From NCBI GenBank assembly GCA_022457065.1, contig JAJGBQ010000002.1:3348001-3412000 (forward strand): a stretch of DNA of 64,000 nt, written 5' to 3'. The stretch's first letter is position 1; each line of letters starts with the position of its first letter. This DNA is from Curvularia sp. ZM96 (lineage: Eukaryota; Ascomycota; Dothideomycetes; Pleosporales; Pleosporaceae). Positions 46,471-55,028 of the stretch are shown here, piece after piece. The notes under the pieces were generated by a model that saw only the letters and a list, made by a program, of their open reading frames with translations, did not search any database and was not told where the DNA came from. A program made the translations under genes and the position numbers.

Positions 46471-48506
46471 TCAATGAGTTGTTTGTGGAAGATTCTGCAT
46501 AACGTTGCTCTCAGGGACTGAAGATGAGGCCGGTTGGGAGGTTGTATCGCCAAGTGGAGTTGCCGCACCCGTCTGAGAGGCAACCGTGTTTTGGGATAGG
46601 CTGTTGTCGCCCACGATGCTGTCTTCTCTCATCCACTTATAGGCTCTCATGATTGAATCATTACGAATAGCCAGGAAAGTCGACGTAAAATAAGAGATTG
46701 AACTTATGATACTATTGGCGTAGTAAAACAGCAGCATGGTGAGTCCTATGATTCCAGTAAACTTATCATGACTAGGAAGATTGAGCAGGACCCCCATGGT
46801 AATACAAAGGGCCGAATTGAGAACAAAGGCAATCGACGAATGCATCTTAACTTGTAAGGACTTTTCGAATGCCTCGAGTACTTGGTATTTCCAAAGAAGA
46901 GCGTGTTTCTTCTGGAGAGTTGCGAGTAATCCCGGCGCAGAACTCGCTAATTTCCACTCATGCTCAATATCATTTACTTCTGCGTAAAAGTAAACTCTAA
47001 TGGAGTTCACTGCTTTGTTATAATCAAGTTCTCTTCGATATAGGTACTGAACTTCGTCGTGGTCCGTGGAAGGGTCACAGGGATAGTTCCGACTCGGACC
47101 GGGTTGTTTGGTGAAAGAACAGAAGCTGTAGTCTCGTCTGCGATGGTTTCAACCTGTGACTCTTCGATGGTGTTGTCCCTTTCGGCTTCTTTTCCGTTGT
47201 CAGCGTCCCTAGTGGGATCATTTACTAGACATCTGAAAAGTCATACCGTAGTAGATTTCGGCGGCAGCTAAGAAAGGCATAATGAGGTAACAAAGCGGTG
47301 TAATCTGACCGAACCCCATTCCTCCATCCACAACTATGGGAAGGGGGTACATCCAACGGGGGAAAACCAACTGCGTAAAGCCGTAGGATATCATAAATAT
47401 TAATTGAGGAGCCAAGGACAGAAACGACTCGCCATACCTGTCGGCGATATAGAGATACACGTAGAAGGCTCTTCGCAATCCTCTACGTTCACCAGCATGT
47501 TCGAGCTGCAAGCGCTTCCGTCTCGATCGTTGCGCCGCTTTGTACTCGCGGAAAAGAAGAATGCTATTGACTGCATTCATTTGGAAGACCTCAGGAAAGT
47601 CGCTAGTTCTATATTTCAACCGAAATATGATTCGCTCGAGCAGAACGTTATCTGCGCTTCGCTCCCGAGACCAGAAAATGCGACTAACATAGGCGGACGT
47701 AAGAATCGCGAAAGAAGTTGATACGCTATGTATGGAGATCGGGTCAATAGAGTTTGCCTGGGTAACTATTCCGGTTGCATTATTGGCGTCGGTGATCACC
47801 CCAGTGTCAGCTCCTTCGTAAAGGCATTGCATAGGAACGGTATCATCGCGTGATATAAAAGTAATGAATTGGCAGTAAAACAAGAGAAAAAAGATCAACA
47901 CCATTCCAAAAACGCGCCACCTCCTTACGGTAGCATGGACAATGAAGTAGTCTCGGAGTACGTCCAGGGTTGCGAGGTGAGTGGTTGTTGAAAACCATGC
48001 GAGCCCAAAAGTAATCCTGAATTCGTAGGCTGTGAGCGAGCTTTGATTAGCGACCGCACCAATCAGCACCGCAAACCCGGCAGCCAGCTGCTGGTCGCTT
48101 AAGGATAGGATGAACCGAGTGAGCGCTTCTTGACGTTCCTCGCGACTTAGTCTACGTCGTCTAGGTGAAGGCTGCTTTCGGAAGAGAGCTTTGTCCTTCC
48201 AACCTGAGAGCTTGGATCTCAGGGAGTCTAAAGTCTGCTTGAAATGCATTCGGTCGATGAGCGCCCGGTCGATCTCGTTGAAGTATCCTTCTGGTAGCGA
48301 TTCTGAAAGATACCCAAAGACCACTGCACCGAGTGTGAGGAGGGCCGAAAGGAGAAACGCGGCTAGAACCTAGAATTGTCAGCCTTGGACCACTGTAGAG
48401 GAAAGGTAAGATCTAATAAAAGGTAACAACAACATACACCATTTCCCGCGATGTCAGAACTCGCTTTTACCTTGTCTCTCGGTGTGCAGTCGAGCATGCC
48501 AGTCAT
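46471..48506 (-). CDS. Multi-helix fungal membrane protein
   Basis: My model has three exons: 48506-48438, 48369-47247 and 47051-46471, 590 aa. The first intron (68 nt, GTATGT donor) restores SSDIAGNG|VLAAFLLSALLTLGAVVFGYL and is firm. Helices: that one, LAAGFAVLIGAVAN, FGLAWFSTTTHLATL, WRVFGMVLIFFLLFYCQFI, SFAILTSAYVSRI, LAPQLIFMISYGFTQLVF, TPLCYLIMPFLAAAEIYYG and two more in the last exon (IAFVLNSALCITMGVLL, GLTMLLFYYANSIISSI). The exon 2-3 junction is uncertain: the 195-nt intron is long for this window, and a mini-exon may lie within it. Both flanking exons are in frame with each other under the model. The C-terminal 60 residues are Ser/Thr-rich. It resembles uncharacterised fungal proteins that start CTPRD..DIAGxG and have many helices. 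Function unknown. Confidence 0.62.
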
Positions 48507-49072
48507 TGTTGCATTCCACGATTTCTGCGTTAGCATGAAGGCTCAGGGCTGAGAGAATGGGGATCAAGGTGTCTAGCTGTATCGAGGCTGAGTTCAGCTT
48601 TTCTTATTCAATGCTGTGGCTGAGACATGCAAGATGAGTTGGCGGTTGAGAACGCCACAACCCTTCTGTGAACCTTGACTTGGGATCGATCTATTACAAG
48701 GTAGCAGGTGGTTTAGACGATTATGAAAAGCGGATGTGTGTGCGATTCTAGCTAAAGGCTGCAACATGAGGCGATTGCAAGGGAATAAATACTTCGTAAG
48801 AAAGGTAACGCTTAATCGCTGTAAAGAGACATAAGTCTCGTGCAAGTAGTGCTTTAGTCTGCGTGAAGCCCAGAAGCTAGTGCAGTTGCTCACAAAGGAC
48901 GTTAAGAACATCTATTGATTATGAGTTAGTTAACTAGTTATGAGTATATTATGAATATCGCCTTCTCTGCAAAGAATAAAAAATTACTCTAATAACATTT
49001 ACCTCTATCTCTCTACTAATCCGCATGGGAGTAGATTCATGGTGCTTAGATCTAGACTCACAATGTGAGAGA

Positions 49073-49126
49073 GTCAGATCAGATAGTTAGTGACTAACTA
49101 CCCTTCACTCCACCGGTCATGAAAGG
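49073..49126. repeat. Dispersed repeat fragment, copy 2
   Basis: Counterpart of 38267-38317, sharing AGTGACTA, CCCTTxACTCCACC and ATGAAAGG. It sits next to the tRNA-like sequence, so the unit could be part of a tRNA-derived element, but the copy at 38 kb has no visible tRNA-like neighbour. Confidence 0.6.
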
Positions 49127-49151
49127 GCAAAAGAAAAATGACAAAATTCGA

Positions 49152-49241
49152 GCTCTCCAGCGTGCAATTGAATCCCGGTCTCCCGTAAGCTGTCAATTGC
49201 TTGACAAGCGGAAATCCTGACCACTATGTCACTGCGCTATC
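49152..49241 (-). pseudogene. Degenerate tRNA-Asp(GTC)-like sequence
   Basis: On the minus strand the sequence reads GATAGCGCAG, CATAGTGGTCAGGA (A-box and D-arm like), CCGCTTGTCA with a GTC anticodon, a possible ~16-nt intron, then GGGAGACCGGGATTCAATTG (variable arm and T-loop like). The order of parts fits fungal tRNA-Asp. The T-stem and acceptor stem do not pair properly, so I treat it as a relic, not a working tRNA. Confidence 0.35.
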
Positions 49242-49645
49242 TGCCATGATATCCGTTGATCTTTCCGCTCTAGGGTATATTAACCTTATAATAGTAGCCA
49301 ATGTTTCATCGTCTTGTTATGTTGGGCCCCTTGGCATGTTGGTGGCGGCTGGCGCTTTAAAGCAGCACTGCAGCGTCTAATAATCAATCCTGACTGGCTT
49401 TGTGCTATGGCAAGCCCGCCTTTTCAGGTTATATGTACTACAGTATCTTTAAACGGACCAAGTGGTCCTAATCAACGTGATTTAAACCAACCGGACGCGT
49501 AGATGGAAGTCATCACCTTGCATCCAAGTTTCGCGCCCATACCTGGCTTAGGATTTGCACTCGTAGCCGCGAACTTCGAACCTGATTTACTGACTTGTTA
49601 CTATACTCTGAAACATCTTAGCAATAAAACCGCGGTCTCTTCGAG

Positions 49646-51583
49646 ATGGACGGTACGACTGATGACATTGTAATTAAATACGATCCTGACTGCATCGTGG
49701 ATGAGATTGTAGCTCACAATGAGCGCCATCTTCTTCTCTTCCGATCAGCGCGAGGAGTTTCAATCACAGGAAAGCCAGACGATCAAGACTCGCTATTCGA
49801 GTATAAATACCCTAAACTCCAATCTGCTCGAAATATTCGGCTGCTGGGATACTCAGCCAGATCCAACTGCAAGAAAATAAGATTTCACCTCAGCGAAAAC
49901 TCCATCGATGACATACGTGGAAGATTCATTGCCATATCATACTGTTGGGGTGTTGAAAAACCAACGGAGTATCTACTGATTTCATCCAGAGCCTATCTCA
50001 AAGTTACCAGAACCGTCTGTTCTATCCTACGTCATATCTCTGGAGTTGCAAGCGGCTTCCCAGTCTGGATAGACGCGATTTGCATCAACCAGGACGACTA
50101 CGGGGAGAAAAACGTCCAAGTCACTATGATGGGAGAAATCTATGCAGCAGCTCGATGTGTGCTCGTTTGGCTAGGAAACGGGAATCTCAATCAAGCTGGC
50201 GAGTTAGCTCTTTGGTCACATTTGGCATCTTCTTTCAATCACAACCACAGTGCGCTTGAAGACATCGGCGATTTTGGAGGAGTCGGTAATGACTTATTTG
50301 GGCGGGTTTTGCAGTCACACTGGTTCGAGCGAGCTTGGATCGTCCAGGAACTATGCCTCGCGCGCAAGGTGTTGTTTCTGTGCGGAGCAGTAGGAATGTC
50401 CTTACCCTTCCTGAAAGACTATATGGAGATGAGGCGCAAGAACTACGACAGCCTTCCATATTCATATTCAATTCCTTCCGACTGGGGCAGGACCAGTCTG
50501 CCAGTTTTTCAACACTTCCCAAAACTATGCGCTCACAGAAGACTGATTCAAGAGAATGACGGCAAACCACAAGTCACGCTTACTGATATTCTGTTGGAAT
50601 TCCAATCATTCAAAGCGACAGATCCACGGGATAAGGTTTTCGCCTTTCTCGGCCTCGCAGCCTGTCATAACCTTCAACCAGACTACACGGACTCTATCGG
50701 CAGCGTGTTTACAAAGGCGATGATAGAGTGCTCCCCCTCTCTTTACGATTATCGTATTCTGGGTTACGCCGGACTCGCCAATCCCAGAATCGATGGACCA
50801 ACAATGTTTGCATCGGTCCCTACCTGGGTTCCGGACTTTTCATGCACCTTCTTCGCCCGACCGTTTACGCTGCGAAACGACTTCAAGGCTACCCCGCCAA
50901 GAGACATCTCAGAAGCAGCCTTAGAATCTACGAAAAGTCCTTCATTGTTTTGCCGACCCCCAAGCACTTTAGACCTTTTTCTCAAGACGGCATTCATAGA
51001 TACCATTGAAGAGATGTCCAAGCCTGGATTCTGTTCTGAGGACTCTCCTTCTCTCGATCAGCAGGCAGTTTTGAAGCGCCAATACTATACAATAAATGAA
51101 GGAATTGAGATGCTGAAACGGCAGAACCTTCATCTAGTCTCGAAACCGGCCTCTATGATATGCTTTGAAACCGTAACTACCGGAGGTTTTAACAACATTG
51201 ACAGCTTGTCTGACGAGATGAAAGCTGCTGTATTTAAGGCTTTCCAAGAATCGAAAGGCGCTGCAGAGTTCCTTTCCCAATCTCACGACAGCAACATCAC
51301 GCAGTTCCTTGCGCACATGCATGCATCCGGAATTGGCCGCTCAAAAAGACTGTTCACTACAAAAGAGGGCCGTTTTGGCATGGCAAACGGGAGCATCAAT
51401 AAAGGCGACCGAGTATGCCTCGTGTTTGGGGCCCCAGTACCTTTCGTTCTACGAGGTCCAATTGCTAATTATCACAAGTACGCTATCTATCAACTTGTAT
51501 GCGATGCATATGTGTACGGAGTTATGTATGGAGAGGCATCTGACGTCAACGGCGATCGATTCGAGACCATCCTGTTGGAATAA
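49646..51583 (+). CDS. HET-domain heterokaryon-incompatibility protein
   Basis: Single exon, 645 aa. The HET domain has its three blocks: FIAISYCWG (about 94-102), VWIDAICINQDD (about 139-150) and, after the MMGEIYAAARCVLVWLG segment, RAWIVQELCLA. HET domains have a TIR-like fold and trigger cell death or growth arrest when fungal cells of different type fuse. The part after the domain (about 300-640) includes the usual TDPRDKVFAFLGLA and VPTWVPDFS motifs of HET proteins and a C-terminal region without named domain. There is no STAND/NACHT ATPase or WD repeat in this protein, so it may act with a separate sensor. It is the only plus-strand gene of the 32-52 kb group. Intact frame; no sign of decay. 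Confidence 0.93.
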   Translation: MDGTTDDIVIKYDPDCIVDEIVAHNERHLLLFRSARGVSITGKPDDQDSLFEYKYPKLQSARNIRLLGYSARSNCKKIRFHLSENSIDDIRGRFIAISYCWGVEKPTEYLLISSRAYLKVTRTVCSILRHISGVASGFPVWIDAICINQDDYGEKNVQVTMMGEIYAAARCVLVWLGNGNLNQAGELALWSHLASSFNHNHSALEDIGDFGGVGNDLFGRVLQSHWFERAWIVQELCLARKVLFLCGAVGMSLPFLKDYMEMRRKNYDSLPYSYSIPSDWGRTSLPVFQHFPKLCAHRRLIQENDGKPQVTLTDILLEFQSFKATDPRDKVFAFLGLAACHNLQPDYTDSIGSVFTKAMIECSPSLYDYRILGYAGLANPRIDGPTMFASVPTWVPDFSCTFFARPFTLRNDFKATPPRDISEAALESTKSPSLFCRPPSTLDLFLKTAFIDTIEEMSKPGFCSEDSPSLDQQAVLKRQYYTINEGIEMLKRQNLHLVSKPASMICFETVTTGGFNNIDSLSDEMKAAVFKAFQESKGAAEFLSQSHDSNITQFLAHMHASGIGRSKRLFTTKEGRFGMANGSINKGDRVCLVFGAPVPFVLRGPIANYHKYAIYQLVCDAYVYGVMYGEASDVNGDRFETILLE

Positions 51584-52854
51584 GCATTCTTCTTCGCTAA
51601 TACTATTCTCTACTTTGAAACACTTGCTAGTATCATTCCTGCGGGTAGATTTAACGAGGAGACTTCAACTTTATTGGAATATTTTACTAAAAACATGTTC
51701 CCCTGATTCTACTAAGCATGAAAGTTAAGTGCGTGAAAAGACGTCTATAGTAGCGACACAGCGTCACCTATAGGGGGTTTTCATACAAAGCGGCCTTTGT
51801 TTGTATAGATTACAAAGTCTAGAGTGAAGCTCTAAGCAAAAGACACTAGAGATGCATAGAAAGAGAATAGTGCAGATCTACATGCAAGCAGCCCCAAGCT
51901 AATGCTACATGTATGGCTTGTGCGTATAGTTATTGTGAAACGCGCTGCTTCAAGGTCTAATGATCTTACTGCGAGTGTGGGCAAGAGATGTGATCGGAAG
52001 GACTGTGCCAGAGAACATGGTCGCCGCAGAGTAGAGGTTATAGGAGCCAAATGCGGCTTCTATCCAAGACGCAGGAGTAGAGGCGCAGGACTAGTCTTTC
52101 CATACGTAGCAGATTATATATATATTATTAGACTTACATTCTAAAGTGGGTCCAGCAGGAGATAGGAGGGAGTATCTTGCGAGGAAATAATTCTGTTTTA
52201 TGTGACGAATCGCTGGCAAGCCATCCCATTGATTGTCTATGATTTACACACTGCGTTAGTGGGACGTTAGCTAAGTAAGACTAAGAGATGTAAGGGTGTT
52301 CTTCTGAAATTTTTGGCAGGTAGGAGCAAGAATGCCATGGTAGTATCAATGCGTAAAAGATTCTGAGATAAATTTGAACCTCCTGTAGTTGCAGAACTGG
52401 GATTGCGAATAATCTCGTCAAACGCGAAAGCATCTTGCGATTCTAGCCAGAGTAGGTTTATACTTTCAAACAAGAGACACTACTGATTTATTAAGAAGCT
52501 CTCAAAGTGTACTCTAACAAGGTTAGTATGACGTAATTTATTCATGTGCACGCCTATAATTGCAGATGTATAATCTTCTATACAGTGGCTGTTCAAGACA
52601 GCAGCCAATTAGAAAATGTGGAGATAAATCTTACATTTTTTCCTGATTCGTGTTTTGACCAAATCAGTGCAGTCAATTAAATAAAGAAATTCAATTTGCA
52701 TTCATCCTAAGAATTTTCGTTAAGAGAAAGCTAGAAATGACGCAGGTCTGTCTCAGCATTTGCAGCGATCAGAAAAAGCTTACTACAGCATGACCAAGGT
52801 ATGAGAAAGGCCAAGGTCTATTGTTTGATTTAAGGTTGACAGACGAATATGAGA
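51584..52854. other. Intergenic, 1.3 kb, AT-rich
   Basis: A small inverted repeat, ATACAAAG and its CTTTG..TTTGTAT partner, lies at about 51784-51810. A TA-rich run occurs near 52115-52130. Two short opposed frames at 51830-52140 show no domain. Probably repeat debris. Confidence 0.45.
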
Positions 52855-54497
52855 TCAGGGTCGCTCGGTCAATGCGCCCCTCTCAATGGCTGTGTCGGTG
52901 TATGCATTTACCTCATGGTTCTTGAAGTCCCTAGCTCGGACACCTTGTGCGAACAATATGTCGATTTCCTCGAAACTGCGTCCTTTGGTCTCAGGTAGGC
53001 GGAAAAAGGTCCAGATAAAGAAGAGGAATGCACAGCCACCCCAGAAAAATCCTGTTTTTCCCTTCCAGTCACCAGCCGTTGGGTTGAGCATATAAGGATT
53101 GACGACGTTACTGATGATCTGCGCGATGTAGTAGACTATGCGGCTGAGGCAAACACTCTTGCTGCGTAATCGAGTTGAGGATACCTCGGTGATGATGGCG
53201 TAACATATTGGTCCAACGGTGAGATAGTAGATCGCGAGCCACCCAAGCATCAGACCAGCTTGGGCATAGTTTCCTTGCGATGATCTGGCGTCGCCAGCAC
53301 TTATAGCACCGACAGTTACGAGAATCGCAGTAAGTCCACCTAAGCCCCAAAGGTAGATGGTTCGACGGCCGCAGTAGGACATGAGAAACCAAGATACGAT
53401 CGTGCCAATTGATGCAAGGCCCAGACCACCAATAGACATCTTGAAAGAAATGCTGTTGGGAAGACCGGCCTGAACGAAAAAGTATGTTGGAGTGCCGCCC
53501 ATAACTGAGCCGCAGAGGGGCTGAGCGGCAAAAGCCATGCAAGCAATCTCGGTACGACGCAGGTCAATGCCCTTGAAGCATTGGAAGTAAGACGTATCCT
53601 TGCTAAGCGACACTTCCAGCTCGTTTGTATGGACCATCATCGCGACCTTCTGCTTGATTGAGTCCAGCTGCGACCGTGAAGAAAGACGTTTCAACATCTT
53701 TTCTGCCATTCTAAGGTCGCCTTTACGGACGTAGTGCCAGGGTGACTCGGGAGCGAAGAAGAGTACCAAGAAGAGCGGGATAGGCCATACCCACTGGATG
53801 GCAAACGGAATGCGATATGACCATTGGTTGGTACCACCAGAGAATGCCGACTGTACACCTGCAGAGATGAGTTGTCCGAAAGCCCAGCAGAGATTGACAT
53901 ATACGGCGAGATATCCCCGCAAGGCCATAGGGCAGACCTCGCTCGCATAGGCAGGTGCCATAGTTGCGAAAACGCCCTGTAAGCATTGGTGAAAGCTCCA
54001 AGCTTTCTCGACTGAGCACTTACCCATGGTATACCGCAGAGAAATTGGCCTACAAGTAGAACCGGCAAACTGGGCGCGGAGAACGATATAGCGATGAAAG
54101 CACAAATGAAGGCCAAAGAAGTGAGAAGGACCAGGCGGTAGCCATATCTGTGGCAGAAGTATCCATTGGCAAAGGCACCGATGATAGTTCCACACGAAAC
54201 GGCGTTGCCAAGTCCAGCCTGCCAGGAGGCCGTAATCTGACAGGCTCCGCTAGAATCGCACTGACCGTACCGGCGAGCGAAGGCTGGCTGGGCGAAGAAA
54301 GAGGAGACTAGGACGATGTCGTAGCCTTCCATGATAATACAGGTCGATAACAAGACGGACCACATCACCGATTTGGGGTGAAGGCGGAGGGCTTGCCAAG
54401 GTGTAAGATCATGCTCGTCCTCAGCCGCCTGCCTGGCTTGATGAAATCCTTCATAGTGCTCATCCAGGATAATTTCATTCTTGGTTTGGGTAGACAT
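52855..54497 (-). CDS. MFS alpha-glucoside (maltose-type) transporter
   Basis: Two exons, 54497-54024 and 53976-52855, with a 47-nt intron, give 531 aa. The junction restores LCGIPW|GVFATMAPAYASEVCP. The Sugar Porter marks are GYDIVLVSSFFAQP in helix 1, the HRYGYR loop, ASEVCPMALRGYL, APESPWHYVRKG, SYCGRRTIYLWG and LPETKGRSFEE. The FAPESPWxxVRKG form and the GTIIGAFANGYF helix are typical of the MAL31/alpha-glucoside permease group. Transport is by proton symport in that group. Its neighbours to the right, a regulator and two glycosidases, suggest that it imports an oligosaccharide which the intracellular GH31 enzyme cleaves. A CCACCGGAG site lies about 160 bp before the start codon. The exact sugar is not determined. 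Confidence 0.9.
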
Positions 54498-54653
54498 GAG
54501 AATACTCAATATTATTAGGCGCAACTGTATAGTACAATAGAGAAGATGACCGACTTGAGATCCATACAAGTAGTGATAAGCAGGGATATATAGTTGCGTT
54601 GTCGAGGGAGAGTAACATTGCGCAGTCTCATCCTTCAATCTAATATCAGGCCC

Positions 54654-54662
54654 CCACCGGAG
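54654..54662 (+). promoter_or_regulatory. CCACCGGAG motif, transporter promoter
   Basis: Exact 9-mer, about 157 bp upstream of the transporter start. The same 9-mer occurs three times between the glycosidase genes. Its part CCGGAG also fits the CreA consensus SYGGRG. Confidence 0.6.
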
Positions 54663-54768
54663 CAAAAGCCTGATAATCTGGGGTAAAACCCGGCTGGGGT
54701 TGCATGTGGAGATGCAGGGGAGGCGTCAACAAACCGGGTGAGACGAGCTACGGCGGGGCCGACCAGCC

Positions 54769-54775
54769 CCGGTGG
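54769..54775 (-). promoter_or_regulatory. CCACCGG core, transporter promoter
   Basis: Minus strand reads CCACCGGGG, matching eight of nine bases of the motif. About 270 bp upstream of the transporter start. Confidence 0.4.
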
Positions 54776-55028
54776 GCAATCCGCCCCAAATTTGGCAATA
54801 CAGTCTCCACTTTTGGTCAGTGTGAATTAACGGGATGGTAGTTCATTTGGATTACGAGACAATTGTCGAGGATTTCGAGTGCGCAGGGAAAAGACCTCTA
54901 TGCATTGGGGTCTCGATTACGAAGGAAGTTGGCTTCGGACTCAAATTTTTGTCTGTGTCAGAACAGCGCCTAAATTCACCTTGATATGGATCCATCGGCA
55001 TGGGGACGAACGCGCACGATCAACATTT

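Larger units (their letters stand above)
48507..49645. other. Intergenic, 1.1 kb, repeat debris
   Basis: Promoter of the membrane-protein gene on the left and of the HET gene on the right. AT-rich around 48920-49010. Holds a dispersed-repeat copy (49073-49126), a degenerate tRNA-like sequence (49152-49241) and part of another repeat (about 49355-49440). Confidence 0.55.
54498..55028. promoter_or_regulatory. Upstream region of the transporter gene
   Basis: Contains a TATATA run at about 54589, the motif CCACCGGAG at 54654, a matching core on the other strand at 54769, and a GC-rich stretch with CTGGGG and CCCCGG elements up to 54790. The right part is the 3' flank of the regulator gene, which points the same way. 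Confidence 0.6.

Noticed and set aside
51832..52144. Opposed short frames in the AT-rich interval after the HET gene
   Set aside because: No domain, no intron logic and no start context; probably repeat debris.
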